Numbered from the stretch's first letter, positions 1-9,440 are shown. The stretch is 64,000 nt of DNA from CAVVGZ01 sp963747965 (GCA_963747965.1 CAVVGZ010000007.1:620001-684000), one strand, 5' to 3'. Numbers and translations are program-made. The notes: generated by a model from the sequence alone, not told the origin.

Positions 1-882
1 TTGTGTATATTCATGCCTTATATTATCATAATAAACTGTTGGTAAATTGAGGGCAACAATTCCCGCTTTTTGGAACGGCGCCGGGGCGCAAACGGTAAGG
101 AAATCGTGAACTTTGCGAATCCGCCTGGAAATTTCTTTATCTGCCACAGCCCAACCCACCCGCCAGCCAGTCACTGCATACGTTTTTCCCAGCCCGCTGA
201 TCGTTACGGTTTTATCCTCCATGCCCGGCAGGGTGGCAATGCTTACATGTCGAATGCCATCATAAAGGATATGTTCATAAATTTCATCCGCCACTGCGAT
301 GACACCGAATTGATTACACAATTCTCCAATAATGATTAATTCTTGCTCTGTAAAAACTTTTCCGGTTGGATTATGGGGTGAATTAAGGATAAGCAATCTT
401 GTTTTTGAATTAAAGGCTGAGAATATTTTTTGTGGGTCCAGGGTGTATGTACCTCCCTCGAGTTGGACAAAAACAGGCTTCACCCCAGCCATCCAGCAAT
501 CCGGTACATAATTTTCATAACATGGTTCAAAAATGATCACTTCATCCCCGGGTTCAGTCAGCGCAAGGATGGCAGACATGACAGCCTCGCTAACTCCACA
601 AGTCACCGTGATCTCTGTTTCCGGATCCACCATTGAGTTCCAACGGAGGAGATAGTTCTGTGCAATTGCGTTACGGAATTCTGGAGAGCCAAAAGGGAAG
701 GTATATTGATTCTCGCCATCCAGGATCGCCGCTGAAGCGGCCTGAATTACCGAAGGAGGTGTGCCTAACTCTGGCAGTCCCTGGGAGAGATTGATTGCAC
801 CGGTTTTCTCGCCCAGCCTGGTCATTTCACGGATTACCGATTCAATAAATAGATCCGTGCGAGATCCAAAGGATTTTTTCAT
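1..882 (-). CDS. Class I/II PLP-dependent aminotransferase, C-terminus cut by the window edge
   Basis: Reading the minus strand from the ATG at 882 gives 294 open codons that run off the left edge, so the C-terminal quarter is missing. The family transfers amino groups using pyridoxal phosphate in the cytoplasm. Visible marks are the N-terminal 'NLSQGLPELGTPP', the substrate/cofactor stretch 'NSPHNPTGKVF', 'VADEIYEH' and the Schiff-base lysine context 'SGLGKTYAVTGWRVGW' near residue 240. These fit the aspartate / kynurenine / methionine aminotransferase group. The exact substrate cannot be read from sequence. It diverges from the membrane protein at 1056, so 883-1055 should hold both promoters. 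Confidence 0.9.
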   Translation of the reverse strand, partial: MKKSFGSRTDLFIESVIREMTRLGEKTGAINLSQGLPELGTPPSVIQAASAAILDGENQYTFPFGSPEFRNAIAQNYLLRWNSMVDPETEITVTCGVSEAVMSAILALTEPGDEVIIFEPCYENYVPDCWMAGVKPVFVQLEGGTYTLDPQKIFSAFNSKTRLLILNSPHNPTGKVFTEQELIIIGELCNQFGVIAVADEIYEHILYDGIRHVSIATLPGMEDKTVTISGLGKTYAVTGWRVGWAVADKEISRRIRKVHDFLTVCAPAPFQKAGIVALNLPTVYYDNIRHEYTQ

Positions 883-1055
883 ACCTGATTTTCCAGCCCT
901 AACCGAATGATCATGATTATCCATTGAGAATTTATTGTCCAATCTGGAATGAATTTCAGGACGTGTCGTCCAGAAAAAACATTTCGGGGTGATGTTATTC
1001 CAATTATTATATAATCAATCTGTGGTTAGATATTTTTTGGAGGATTGATTACGAG

Positions 1056-1490
1056 ATGAGTAGAAGACCACATCTGACGCATTTTATAATCCGAACCTTA
1101 ATTGGCCTGGTCCTTTTTTTTAATCTCACCTGTGCGATCCAGTTTTTATTATTTCCACTAACGTATCTCGGTAGTTTTGGGATATTGGAAGAAAATGGAA
1201 CAGCAGTCATTCGTGGTTATGGGATATTGTTTATCATGTGGAACGTGCCTTATCTGTTCGCCTTCATCAATCCAATACGATTTATCATATCGCTGTACGA
1301 AGCCATTATCATGCAATCCATCGGAATCCTGGGGGAAGGCTGGATCATGAATTCCCTGCCTCAACATGTTGAACAAACAAAAAATATGGTCTGCCGGTTT
1401 CTCTATTTTGATATTTTTGGACTGATGGCTCTTTTCTCCGCATTGATTATTATAAAAAATTTCAAACAAACTCAATTACCTACGGAGTAA
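1056..1490 (+). CDS. Small four-helix membrane protein of unknown function
   Basis: 144 residues with a basic N-terminus and about four hydrophobic segments (roughly 8-33, 50-70, 72-92 and 115-134). I do not recognise the family. A GGAGG sits at 1039-1043, about 12 bases before the ATG, and a TATAAT lies at 1010-1015, so it is probably expressed from its own promoter. The next gene starts 18 bases after its stop on the same strand, so it may be co-transcribed with the acetyl-CoA synthetase. Function unknown. Confidence 0.7.
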   Translation: MSRRPHLTHFIIRTLIGLVLFFNLTCAIQFLLFPLTYLGSFGILEENGTAVIRGYGILFIMWNVPYLFAFINPIRFIISLYEAIIMQSIGILGEGWIMNSLPQHVEQTKNMVCRFLYFDIFGLMALFSALIIIKNFKQTQLPTE

Positions 1491-1508
1491 TAATAAATTA
1501 GGTGCCCA

Positions 1509-3605
1509 ATGACCCAAACATTAAACTCCTTCTATAAGCCAAAATCGGTAGCAATTATCGGCGCTTCGTCCAACCCGGGTAAATTGAGTCACGGAATAAT
1601 TCGAAATCTTGTCCAAGGTTCCTACTCTGGAGATATTTTTCCGATCAATCCAGGCAGTAGTGAAATTCTTGGAATGACGTCCTATAAAACCATTGAAAAT
1701 GTACCAAAGGATGTTGACCTGGCAGTAATTGTACTGCCGGCTAATTTGATCCCCGAAGCATTGATATCCTGTGGTGAAAAAGGGGTCAGGGCTGCAATTA
1801 TAATTTCCGGTGGATTTAAGGAAATTGGCCCATCGGGAGCGATACTGGAACAGCAATGTGCCGCAATTGGTAAACGATATTCCATGCGATTGATTGGTCC
1901 CAATTGTGTTGGTACGCTTGATTTATATTCAGGATTAAATACAACCTTCATTAAAGGTATCCCAGAAAAAGGGCATATTGGTTTTGTCTCCCAATCCGGG
2001 GCTGTATGCGGCGCGGTAGTTGATATTGTGCAAGATCTGGGAATTGGTTTTTCATCCATGGCAAGCCTGGGAAATGAAATGGATGTTAATGAAACGGATA
2101 TCATCGAATATCTCTGGAAGGAGGAAAACACCAGAGTAATCTGCGCTTATGTCGAATCGATCCATGACGGAGGCCGGTTCATAGAAATTGCCAGTAAAGT
2201 AACCAGGGATAAACCGATTGTATTGCTCAAGGCAGGGCGTTCTGGCGCCGGTGCCCAGGCAGTTTCCTCGCATACAGGGTCGATTGCTGGATCTTATGAT
2301 GCCTATCTGGCAGCCTTCAAACAGAGTGGGGTTACTGTCGTAAACACTCTCCAGGAATTAATCGACGTCAGTCTGGGATTTTCCCTTCAGCCCCTTCCTG
2401 GCGGCAAAAATACTGTCATTATTACCAATTCGGGAGGTCCGGCTGCATTGGCAGCTGACACTCTGGAGGTAAATGACCTTGCGCTGCCTGTTTTACAACC
2501 TCAAGTTCAGCAGAATTTAGCGAAGGTACTTCCGCCAAATTCACAGGTGATGAACCCGATTGATATGCTCGGAGGTGCAGATCAACAGGAATATTCCGCC
2601 GCCATCCAGGGGATCATGGCAGAGAAAGATATCCATAATGCCGTCATAATTCTTACCCCCCAGGCCCTGGTGAACCCATTGGAGATTGCCGAGGCGATAC
2701 TCCTTTCTACCAAAAACCGTGAAAAAACCATCATCTCCTGTTTTGTTGGCGGGACCAGCATTCCGGATGCAAGACGTTTTTTGCATAAAAATAACATCCC
2801 GATGTATATTTTCCCTGATCAGCCTGGAAGGGTATTAGGAGCAATGCTTGAACACCGGTCCCGGCTGGAAAAAAAACAAATCCATGAAGATAAAGTAATT
2901 CAAAGGGATCAGGCAGGTGCAGGGAGCATTATCCAGCTTCTTCGTTCGAAAAGGATCATCGGTGAAGCCGGGACACGTCCGTTATTGGAGGCATATCATA
3001 TTCCTGTAATTCCAGGCGGAACTGCTGCATCTGCTCAACAATCCTTAATTATTGCGGAAGATATTGGATTCCCGGTGGTTATGAAAATTGCAGCAGAAGA
3101 TGTATTTCATAAATCGGAGATTGGTGGTGTCATCCTCAACCTGGAGAATGGGACCGATGTAATTACAGCCTTTAATGACCTTAAAAAGAGATACCAGAAC
3201 AATAATCTGGACCATTCCCCTTTGGTCGTTTTAATTGAAAAAATGGCATCCCGGGGCCATGAAGTAATCATCGGGATGAAACGCGATCCAACTTTTGGTC
3301 CGCTAATGATGTTAGGCATGGGTGGCACGATGGTAGAACTCACCAGGGATGTATCCTTTCGAATTGCCCCGCTTAGAATGGATACAGTCTTAGAAATGAT
3401 TTCCGAACTTAATACCGGATCAATCCTGTATGGTTTCCGGGGAAGCCAACCTGCTGATGTCCAAAAATTGGCAGAAATAATGATTTCCCTGGGACAGATG
3501 GCACTTGATTTTCCTATTATCCAGGAAATTGAAATAAATCCACTGATGTTATTGGATGACGGGAAGGGCGCTTATGCACTGGATGCCAGAATGGTGCTCT
3601 CCTGA
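1509..3605 (+). CDS. Acetate--CoA ligase (ADP-forming), fused alpha and beta subunits
   Basis: This cytoplasmic enzyme makes ATP from ADP and phosphate while converting acyl-CoA to free acid, the last step of acetate fermentation in many anaerobes. The 698 residues follow the known order. A CoA-binding Rossmann domain comes first (about 1-135, 'IIGASSNPGKL'), then the succinyl-CoA-ligase-like domains (about 145-450) with the phospho-histidine in 'SSHTGSIAGS' at residue 255, and a C-terminal ATP-grasp domain (about 480-698, 'FPVVMKIAAEDVFHKSEIGGV'-type core). The fused form is common in bacteria. TAGGTG lies just before the ATG. With korAB at 15796-18677 it forms a plausible 2-oxoacid to organic acid plus ATP route. 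The acid preferred (acetate, or branched or aryl acids) cannot be told from sequence. Confidence 0.93.
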   Translation: MTQTLNSFYKPKSVAIIGASSNPGKLSHGIIRNLVQGSYSGDIFPINPGSSEILGMTSYKTIENVPKDVDLAVIVLPANLIPEALISCGEKGVRAAIIISGGFKEIGPSGAILEQQCAAIGKRYSMRLIGPNCVGTLDLYSGLNTTFIKGIPEKGHIGFVSQSGAVCGAVVDIVQDLGIGFSSMASLGNEMDVNETDIIEYLWKEENTRVICAYVESIHDGGRFIEIASKVTRDKPIVLLKAGRSGAGAQAVSSHTGSIAGSYDAYLAAFKQSGVTVVNTLQELIDVSLGFSLQPLPGGKNTVIITNSGGPAALAADTLEVNDLALPVLQPQVQQNLAKVLPPNSQVMNPIDMLGGADQQEYSAAIQGIMAEKDIHNAVIILTPQALVNPLEIAEAILLSTKNREKTIISCFVGGTSIPDARRFLHKNNIPMYIFPDQPGRVLGAMLEHRSRLEKKQIHEDKVIQRDQAGAGSIIQLLRSKRIIGEAGTRPLLEAYHIPVIPGGTAASAQQSLIIAEDIGFPVVMKIAAEDVFHKSEIGGVILNLENGTDVITAFNDLKKRYQNNNLDHSPLVVLIEKMASRGHEVIIGMKRDPTFGPLMMLGMGGTMVELTRDVSFRIAPLRMDTVLEMISELNTGSILYGFRGSQPADVQKLAEIMISLGQMALDFPIIQEIEINPLMLLDDGKGAYALDARMVLS

Positions 3606-3666
3606 AGGGAATCTTTCTGACCGTAAAGGTATTATTAAGCAACGATAATTATTGAAGGAGAAAAAA

Positions 3667-4788
3667 TTGAATAAACTACTTGGTGTACTTACTGCAGGTG
3701 GAGACAGTCCCGGATTAAATGCAGCAATCCGAGGGATCGGAAAAGCAGCCCTGGATGTCTATAAATTCCAGGTAATTGGTTTCAGGGATGGTTTCAGGGG
3801 TGTAATGCAGGATCGCACAGTCCAATTGGATGGATCTGCATTATCCGGGATCTTAACCGTAGGGGGAACAATCCTGGGGACAAGCCGTGATAGACCCAAC
3901 AAAATGCCGGTTGGGGGTCAGGTTCTAGATATGACCGAAGCGATTTTTGATACGTATAAAAAACACCATCTGGATGTCCTGGTGTGTATCGGGGGCGGAG
4001 GAACTATTAAAAGCGCTTACAAACTTAGCCAGTTGGGGATGAACATCATCACGCTTCCAAAAACGATTGACAATGATATCTATATGACTGATGTAACCTT
4101 CGGCTTTGATACAGCATTAGGAATTGCAACAGAGGCAATCGACAGGTTACACAGTACTGCACACAGTCACCACCGCATTATTGTCGTCGAAATTATGGGC
4201 CACAATGCCGGTTGGCTTGCCTTAGGGGCAGGGATTGCAGGAGGGGCTGATGTAATCCTGATACCGGAAATACCTTATGATGAGCAAAAAATTGCCGATG
4301 CAATCCTGAAACGCAGCAGGGATGGGAAGCATTTCAGTATCGTTGCTGTTGCTGAGGGTGCAATGTCAATTAATGATGCGGAAATCCTGAAAAAGGCAGA
4401 AGAAAAGGTGGAAAAAGCAGAATCCGGTGACGTGAAGATTGAGGCAAAACAAAAGATTGAGGAATTTAATGCTCAGCACCTCGGTAATACCTTAAGGTTG
4501 GCTAACCAATTGGAATCCCTCACTGGATTAGAATCCCGGCTTACCATTTTGGGACATTTACAAAGGGGAGGCACACCTTCTGCTGCAGACAGGCTTCTCG
4601 CAACAAAATTAGGGACTGCCTGTGCTTCGTATATCAATAAGGGTATCTCCGGCGTAATGATTGCTTCGCGGGGAGAAGGTGTTGAACCTGTACAACTGGA
4701 AAAAGTTGTTGGCAGAAGAAAGATTGTCCCCCTGGATCACGTCTGGATTGAAAGTGCCAGACTGGTAGGCACCAACCTCGGTGATTGA
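3667..4788 (+). CDS. pfkA: 6-phosphofructokinase, group III (actinobacterial-type) PFK
   Basis: Phosphorylates fructose 6-phosphate in glycolysis. I chose the TTG at 3667 because AAGGAG at 3655-3660 stands 6 bases before it. A longer reading from TTG 3652 would place that site inside the gene. The product has 373 residues. Motifs seen are '[15 protein letters not shown]', '[10 protein letters not shown]', 'PKTIDND', '[20 protein letters not shown]' and '[12 protein letters not shown]'. A glycine at the position that is Asp in PPi enzymes, together with the lysine in PKTIDND, is the pattern of ATP-using group III enzymes. A charged stretch (about 245-270) is inserted before the sugar-phosphate 'LGHLQRGG'. 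A different PFK lies at 52165-53135. Confidence 0.9.
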   Translation: MNKLLGVLTAGGDSPGLNAAIRGIGKAALDVYKFQVIGFRDGFRGVMQDRTVQLDGSALSGILTVGGTILGTSRDRPNKMPVGGQVLDMTEAIFDTYKKHHLDVLVCIGGGGTIKSAYKLSQLGMNIITLPKTIDNDIYMTDVTFGFDTALGIATEAIDRLHSTAHSHHRIIVVEIMGHNAGWLALGAGIAGGADVILIPEIPYDEQKIADAILKRSRDGKHFSIVAVAEGAMSINDAEILKKAEEKVEKAESGDVKIEAKQKIEEFNAQHLGNTLRLANQLESLTGLESRLTILGHLQRGGTPSAADRLLATKLGTACASYINKGISGVMIASRGEGVEPVQLEKVVGRRKIVPLDHVWIESARLVGTNLGD

Positions 4789-4820
4789 TGGATAATCCAG
4801 GTTGTAATTAATTAACACTG

Positions 4821-4862
4821 CTCATGTGCTGCATTGATCCTGACCTTTACGCAGCACATGAG
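4821..4862. terminator. Strong stem-loop between convergent genes
   Basis: CTCATGTGCTGC (4821-4832) is perfectly repeated inverted at 4851-4862 with an 18-base loop. It lies between the 3' ends of pfkA (+) and the lipoprotein gene (-), so a two-way terminator is the natural reading. No long T-run follows on either side, so it may act with Rho or only protect 3' ends. Confidence 0.55.
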
Positions 4863-4928
4863 ATTAATGACCTTTTGAGGATTCCAACTGGTCATGTCAT
4901 TTTTTTATTAGCGTTTGCAGATGCCTGC

Positions 4929-5255
4929 CTAATTGGTTCTTTTCATCACCATTATTACTCTCGATCCCTCTCCGGAAATGAGATCGACCAGCTCCCATCC
5001 CTCTGAACCATAGGAATCCAGGAAAGAATCGATTTGCTGATAGTCACTGTTGCCCTCGTCCAGGCAAATCAACTGCGATGACTCGTTGTCAACTTCACAT
5101 TCACTGACCACGGACATGTATTCCCACTCACCATAATCGATTATTTCTTCCACAACATCGATGGGTTCTGCGAGTACTTCTTCTTTTACTTTGCAGCCGG
5201 CCAGTAGAATTAATGACACTACCAGCAACAACGGCAAAATCATCTGCTTTTTCAT
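4929..5255 (-). CDS. Small lipoprotein of unknown function
   Basis: 108 residues. The N-terminus 'MKKQ' is followed by a hydrophobic stretch ending in the lipobox 'LLAGC', so the mature protein should be lipid-anchored outside the cytoplasmic membrane. The mature part is acidic, has two more cysteines (in 'SECEV' and 'LICLDEG') that could form a disulfide, and ends in 'GSEGWELVDLI...VIMVMKR', reminiscent of DUF4177-like folds. I preferred the ATG at 5255 because AGAAGG upstream is correctly spaced for it and too close to the earlier ATG at 5264. No neighbour suggests a role. Confidence 0.7.
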   Translation of the reverse strand: MKKQMILPLLLVVSLILLAGCKVKEEVLAEPIDVVEEIIDYGEWEYMSVVSECEVDNESSQLICLDEGNSDYQQIDSFLDSYGSEGWELVDLISGEGSRVIMVMKRTN

Positions 5256-5388
5256 TTCAACCATCCTTCTTTTTGATCCTGATCATCTTGATAGTATGGT
5301 TGCAATATCAATACCAAATATGGCTTTCCAGCAATCACCAGGAAAGTTCCATAAAAATACCGTTTTGTTCTATTCTTCCAAATTCAGA

Positions 5389-5914
5389 TTATCTTTGAAG
5401 TTCCCAGGCAAGATGCTGAATTTCCGGTGCAATCAGTTTTTCCCAGGCAAGCTGCACAGCAGCATGCGAGCCTGGTGTTGAAAAGATCACCATCCCCCGG
5501 AAAACTCCTGCTGATGCCCTGGTTAACATCGCTGACGACCCAACCTGTTCATAGCTCAACCAACGAAATAATTCACCAAACCCTGGAAGTGTTTTCTCGT
5601 AGCGGTGGGTAATTACATCAAAAGTAGTATCACGCCTGGCAATACCTGTTCCGCCATTAAAAAGGATTATTTGGATTTCCTCATCACCCAATTTATCCAT
5701 TACTTCATCTATTTGGCCAGGGTCATCCTTAATAATGACATATGTTAGCCAGAATATTCCCCGAGTTTTGGATTTCCCGGGATAAATACTGGCCATTTGT
5801 ATCTGTTTCGGGAGTTCTGCTGTCGCTGACAGTAACAACAGCAATCCTTACTGGACCTTTTTTTGCAGCCAAATGCTTATGACTTGCACTGCTGGGGGAG
5901 ATTTTGTAATCCAT
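5389..5914 (-). CDS. moaB: MoaB/Mog family molybdenum cofactor protein, frame broken by one extra base
   Basis: MoaB/Mog proteins adenylylate molybdopterin during molybdenum cofactor synthesis. The N-terminal part (from ATG 5914, behind GAGGAAGG) carries '[20 protein letters not shown]'. Near 5743 the reading frame must skip one base to continue as '[10 protein letters not shown]', '[15 protein letters not shown]', '[15 protein letters not shown]' and '[17 protein letters not shown]', all family hallmarks. Removing one A at the junction restores a protein of about 174 residues, the normal family size. Because every motif is preserved on both sides, a sequencing insertion is more likely than a decayed gene. 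MoeA at 56785 belongs to the same pathway. Confidence 0.85.
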
Positions 5915-6178
5915 ATACCTTCCTCTATAAATTTCAACATCCATGCTTAATAATACGTCATCGCTGAACAGGACTCTTGTTGGTGGATCTCAGACCCACA
6001 CCTTATAATTTATCTTGCTACATTATCTCATATCCTTAATTCAGCAAAAAATCCGTGCATGTCCCAACCTGGTGAAGATTAAATTGATAATCGTTGTAAA
6101 ATTTAAATTGTGAGTGTATTTATTCTCATTTAATTAATTGCCATTTTAACTAGACAGCAATTGTCAATTCTGGAACTC

Positions 6179-7030
6179 ATGAAAGATTTATTGATATTTA
6201 TTAAATCTTCCGGGACAAAGCACAGCCTTGGCTGGACAAAATCCAGCTATTACTTGATGAGCGTCTTTATCATGGTCATTTTGCTGATTCTAATTGTCTG
6301 GTGGCCTCTGGCTGAAGAATACCTGTCCTATTTTGATCCAAACTATCCCATCATTTATCAACTGGACTGGTTGCTTATCGGTATTTTTATGGTAATGTCA
6401 CTACTGATCATGGCAGGTGCTGATTTCAAGAAAGATATTTGGATCATACTGGTTGGTTTAGGGGGAGGATTAATGATTGAAGCATGGGGAACACAAACCA
6501 ATATTTGGACTTATTACACCCATGAAAGACCACCCCTGTGGATCATCCCGGCTTGGCCAATTGCCAGTCTATCCATTGACCGGTTAGTATCCATCCTAAA
6601 TCTAATAAAAATCGGTGAAAACCCAAGGTTTTTTAGATTCTTTTACTGGATAATTTTTATTTCATTTGTTTTCTTGATGATTTATTATGTTTATCCAACC
6701 TTTGATAAGCCCTTAACCTGGATTGCTGTCTTTCTCACAGTTTTTCTTGTATTGACTCCAACCAACACCCGTACTGCAAGCCTAACATTCGTCGCAGGTG
6801 TCAGCCTCGGATATTTCCTGGAAAAATGGGGAACCACGCGCCTGTGCTGGATGTATTACACAATGGCAACTCCGCCTTTGTTCGCTGTCTGCGCTCACGG
6901 ATTAGCGGCAGTGGCTTTCTGGCGTACTAAAATGGTTCTAATCCAGTGGGAACACAAATTTAGCCGGCGAATTTTCCCGCTGCCCCTTGTCAATGTTTCG
7001 AATCCCAAGATTGTTGATAACATAAAGTAA
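6179..7030 (+). CDS. Polytopic membrane protein of unknown function, coupled to ubiE
   Basis: About 283 residues with six or seven hydrophobic segments and conserved-looking aromatic motifs between helices ('WGTQTNIWTYYTHERPP' and, in the second half, 'KWGTTRLCWMYYT'). The two similar 'WGT..WxYYT' motifs suggest an internal duplication of a three-helix unit. I chose ATG 6179 over TTG 6161 because only the ATG has a possible TGGA site before it, but this is weak. The stop codon overlaps the ubiE start by one base (TAATG), so the two are translationally coupled. That ties it to membrane or quinone chemistry. I do not recognise the family. Confidence 0.75.
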   Translation: MKDLLIFIKSSGTKHSLGWTKSSYYLMSVFIMVILLILIVWWPLAEEYLSYFDPNYPIIYQLDWLLIGIFMVMSLLIMAGADFKKDIWIILVGLGGGLMIEAWGTQTNIWTYYTHERPPLWIIPAWPIASLSIDRLVSILNLIKIGENPRFFRFFYWIIFISFVFLMIYYVYPTFDKPLTWIAVFLTVFLVLTPTNTRTASLTFVAGVSLGYFLEKWGTTRLCWMYYTMATPPLFAVCAHGLAAVAFWRTKMVLIQWEHKFSRRIFPLPLVNVSNPKIVDNIK

Positions 7031-7755
7031 TGGGAATGGATAACCCCGATAATAACAATCGAACCATCCAGGAATTATTTTCCGGGATTGCTGCTAAATA
7101 TGACAGGATGAATCGGATCATCTCATTTGGTGGAGCAATGTCCTGGCGTTTGGATGCCATCCAGGAACTTAATATCCACCCATACGAAAGAATTTTAGAT
7201 ACCGCCACGGGAAGCGGGGACCTGGCATTATGGATAAAAGAAAATTTTCAGGATAATTTAGTGATCGGTGTAGATATCACCCCGGAGATGATCCGGATTG
7301 CCAGGAATAAAGATGTGCAAAAAAAAGTCAACTGGATTATTGCAGACGCATTAGCCCTTCCGTTCGGGAATGAGAGTTTTGAAAAAGCCATATCTGCATA
7401 TTTATTAAGGAATGTTCCGGATATTAAGGCTTGTTTAGCGGAACAATATCGTATCATACGAAAAAATGGCCGAATTGTAGCAATGGAAACAACACCTCCC
7501 CAGAAGTCATTGTTTTTCCCGGTTTTTTACATTTATTTGGTTGTAATACTGCCGATCCTGGGATACCTCTTCGCAGGGGATTTTCATGCCTATCAATACC
7601 TTTCAAAAAGTACGATAGGTTTTTATCAGGCGGATAAACTCGCCAGTTTATTTTCGCAGGCAAATTTTACCCATATTACATTTTTCAAAAAGGTTTTCGG
7701 AATAATAACCATTATTCGTGCGGAAAAATCCATCAATCATGGTTTTTCATTATAA
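7030..7755 (+). CDS. ubiE: UbiE/MenG-family SAM methyltransferase (demethylmenaquinone methyltransferase)
   Basis: Methylates the ring of demethylmenaquinone in the last step of menaquinone synthesis. The 241 residues show the family N-terminus 'FSGIAAKYDRMNRIISFGGAM', the SAM-binding 'LDTATGSGDLAL', 'VIGVDITPEM', 'ALPFGNESFE' and the late family signature 'FYQADKLASLF'. The start overlaps the preceding stop by one base and has no clear ribosome site, which fits coupled translation. A second in-frame ATG lies at 7036. A menaquinone role implies anaerobic respiration or a quinone pool in this organism. I rate the substrate as likely rather than certain because UbiE paralogues exist. Confidence 0.85.
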   Translation: MGMDNPDNNNRTIQELFSGIAAKYDRMNRIISFGGAMSWRLDAIQELNIHPYERILDTATGSGDLALWIKENFQDNLVIGVDITPEMIRIARNKDVQKKVNWIIADALALPFGNESFEKAISAYLLRNVPDIKACLAEQYRIIRKNGRIVAMETTPPQKSLFFPVFYIYLVVILPILGYLFAGDFHAYQYLSKSTIGFYQADKLASLFSQANFTHITFFKKVFGIITIIRAEKSINHGFSL

Positions 7756-8108
7756 CGCCTTAATATTCATCTATGCGCATCGTACCTAACCAATATATAT
7801 ATCCAGGCCGGTAATACCGCCAGTACTTAGTAATTCTCTCCACTATTTTCGATTTATTTTACTCACAGTTATTACCAAGCATTTTCATCTCCCGGACCAT
7901 GCGGCTCCTAATTATTATGGAGTTGTTTTCGGATACCCCTTTCCCGATTTAACCCACTATGCCACACACCATATCCTAATGCGTACAGGGGTGTTAAAAT
8001 ATAGAAATGGTATAAGCTGCAGCAAATGTACAAAATTGCGGAAAGCCGCCATGGTGTCAGCACCCCTATATTGAATAGCTGATCATGGTAAAAAAGGAGT
8101 TATTAGTA
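7756..8108. other. Intergenic region without a recognisable gene
   Basis: I see no convincing ORF in these 353 bases. AGGGGTG at 7987-7993 and its complement CACCCCT at 8061-8067 could fold the leader of the zinc-ribbon gene, but the stem is only 7 bp with a long loop. AAGGAG at 8094-8099 is the ribosome site for the gene at 8109. Confidence 0.6.
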
Positions 8109-8333
8109 ATGCCAATCTACGAATATATTTGTGATGATTGCGGTGAGAAATTTGATATGCTGAGGACCATGAGCAAAGCCGATGCACCGGCTGAATGCGA
8201 TAACTGCCACGGTTATCAAACTCGTCGCATGATCTCAGTTTGCTATTCACAGAGTGAAGGACGGTCAATTTCTGCTGGTAACAACGGGTGTGGCAGTTGC
8301 AGTGGCAGATCATGCAGTTCATGTCGTCATTGA
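8109..8333 (+). CDS. FmdB-family zinc ribbon protein
   Basis: 74 residues beginning 'MPIYEYICDDCGEKFD', the classic start of the FmdB/CxxC-CxxC regulatory zinc-ribbon family, with the second pair in 'CDNCHG'. The tail is rich in Ser, Gly and Cys ('CGSCSGRSCSSC'), as in many members, and could bind a second metal. The ATG at 8109 is set by AAGGAG nine bases upstream. The molecular role of the family is not firmly known. Some members sit with formamidase or amidase genes, but here the neighbours give no such hint. Confidence 0.88.
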   Translation: MPIYEYICDDCGEKFDMLRTMSKADAPAECDNCHGYQTRRMISVCYSQSEGRSISAGNNGCGSCSGRSCSSCRH

Positions 8334-8360
8334 TTGCGAAAAATCTATTAACAATTGAGA

Positions 8361-8393
8361 AAGTCAGGATTGTTTGTTTATCCTGGCTTTTTA
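8361..8393 (+). terminator. Rho-independent terminator of the zinc ribbon gene
   Basis: AAGTCAGGAT (8361-8370) pairs with ATCCTGGCTT (8380-8389) with one G-T pair and a 9-base loop, followed directly by a T-run. It lies 27 bases after the zinc-ribbon stop. Confidence 0.8.
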
Positions 8394-8414
8394 TTATAGG
8401 TAAATGAGGTCAGG

Positions 8415-9263
8415 ATGAAAGATTTTAATGGCAGGACTGTATTAATAACCGGTGGTTCAAGCGGAATAGGGTTAGCGCTCGCCAGGCTGTTTACCCAGAA
8501 TAACGCTAACGTCTGGATCCTGGCACGCAGAGCTGATCAAAATAAAAGGGTTATAACCGAACTAAATCAAATTACCATTTCCCCTGATCAGGTTATCCGA
8601 AGAATTGTCGCAGATGTGACCAATTTGAACAGTATGCATAAAGCCGTTGAATTCATTCAGCGTAAAGATCAATTCCCGGATATTGTCATTAATTCTGCAG
8701 GGGTCTGCCATCCCGGAGATTTTGATGAATTAGGAATAAATATTTTCCACTGGATGATGAACGTAAACTATTTCGGTACCGTAAATGTCTGCAAAGCGGT
8801 GATTCCCGGGATGAAAGAGAGGGGTTTTGGACATATCGTTAATATTTCTTCTATGGCCGGATTTCTTGGGATAGTCGGTTATGGCGCATATTCCCCATCC
8901 AAATACGCTGTCCGTGGATTCAGTGATGTCCTGCGCGCGGAAATGAAGCCCTTTGGAATAAATGTCTCACTTGTTATACCTACTGATACCGAAACCCCCC
9001 AACTTGAATATGAAGAACAATATAAACCTGAAGTGACAAAAGAATTGGTAGGAAATACTGGTCGATTGTCCGCTGATACGGTTGCAAAAATTATATTTAA
9101 AGGAATCCAGAAGAACCGATATATCATTACCCCGGGCATGGAAGGAACAGCTATATATTATTTGGTTTCAATTTTGGGAAGTCTTGTTTATCCGGTGATG
9201 GATTTAATGTTAGCCCGTTCTATGAAAAAAGTGGAACAGCGAAAAAGTCTATCGAAAAACTGA
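8415..9263 (+). CDS. Short-chain dehydrogenase, 3-ketosphinganine reductase-like
   Basis: NAD(P)-dependent SDR of 282 residues. It shows the 'TGGSSGIGLALA' cofactor loop, 'NSAG', the active Ser in 'NISSMAG', the 'YGAYSPSKYA' Tyr-x-x-x-Lys pair and then 'VIPTDTETPQLEYEEQ'. The phrase P-x-DT-x-TP-x-x-x-x-E after the active site is the one I know from 3-ketodihydrosphingosine reductases (KDSR). A C-terminal hydrophobic stretch (about 240-265) may tether it to the membrane, also as in KDSR. No serine palmitoyltransferase is in the window, so a sphingolipid role is an inference, and a general lipid ketoreductase is the alternative. AGGTCAGG precedes the ATG. Confidence 0.8.
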   Translation: MKDFNGRTVLITGGSSGIGLALARLFTQNNANVWILARRADQNKRVITELNQITISPDQVIRRIVADVTNLNSMHKAVEFIQRKDQFPDIVINSAGVCHPGDFDELGINIFHWMMNVNYFGTVNVCKAVIPGMKERGFGHIVNISSMAGFLGIVGYGAYSPSKYAVRGFSDVLRAEMKPFGINVSLVIPTDTETPQLEYEEQYKPEVTKELVGNTGRLSADTVAKIIFKGIQKNRYIITPGMEGTAIYYLVSILGSLVYPVMDLMLARSMKKVEQRKSLSKN

Positions 9264-9343
9264 AATCTCTACAGGAAATTTCTGGAATAGATAAGGGGAA
9301 TGAACAAAATTTAGCAATACCATGTCATTATTGAGAATTGTAA

Positions 9344-9377
9344 GAGGATTGGAAATTTAATCCCAATCCTCAATTTT
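9344..9377. terminator. Stem-loop between convergent genes
   Basis: GAGGATTGG (9344-9352) and CCAATCCTC (9363-9371) form a perfect 9-bp stem with a 10-base AT-rich loop, followed by AATTTTC. It lies between the 3' ends of the SDR (+) and the ThDP enzyme (-) and probably serves both. Confidence 0.65.
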
Positions 9378-9440
9378 CTCGATTTCTCTCAGCAATAAAT
9401 CATGATGAAGATCTTCTTTTACCCAGTTTATGGGGGTAAA

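Noticed and set aside
4821..4862. Attachment site or recombination site
   Set aside because: The perfect dyad lies exactly between two convergent gene ends and no integrase gene is in the window, so a terminator-like role is simpler.
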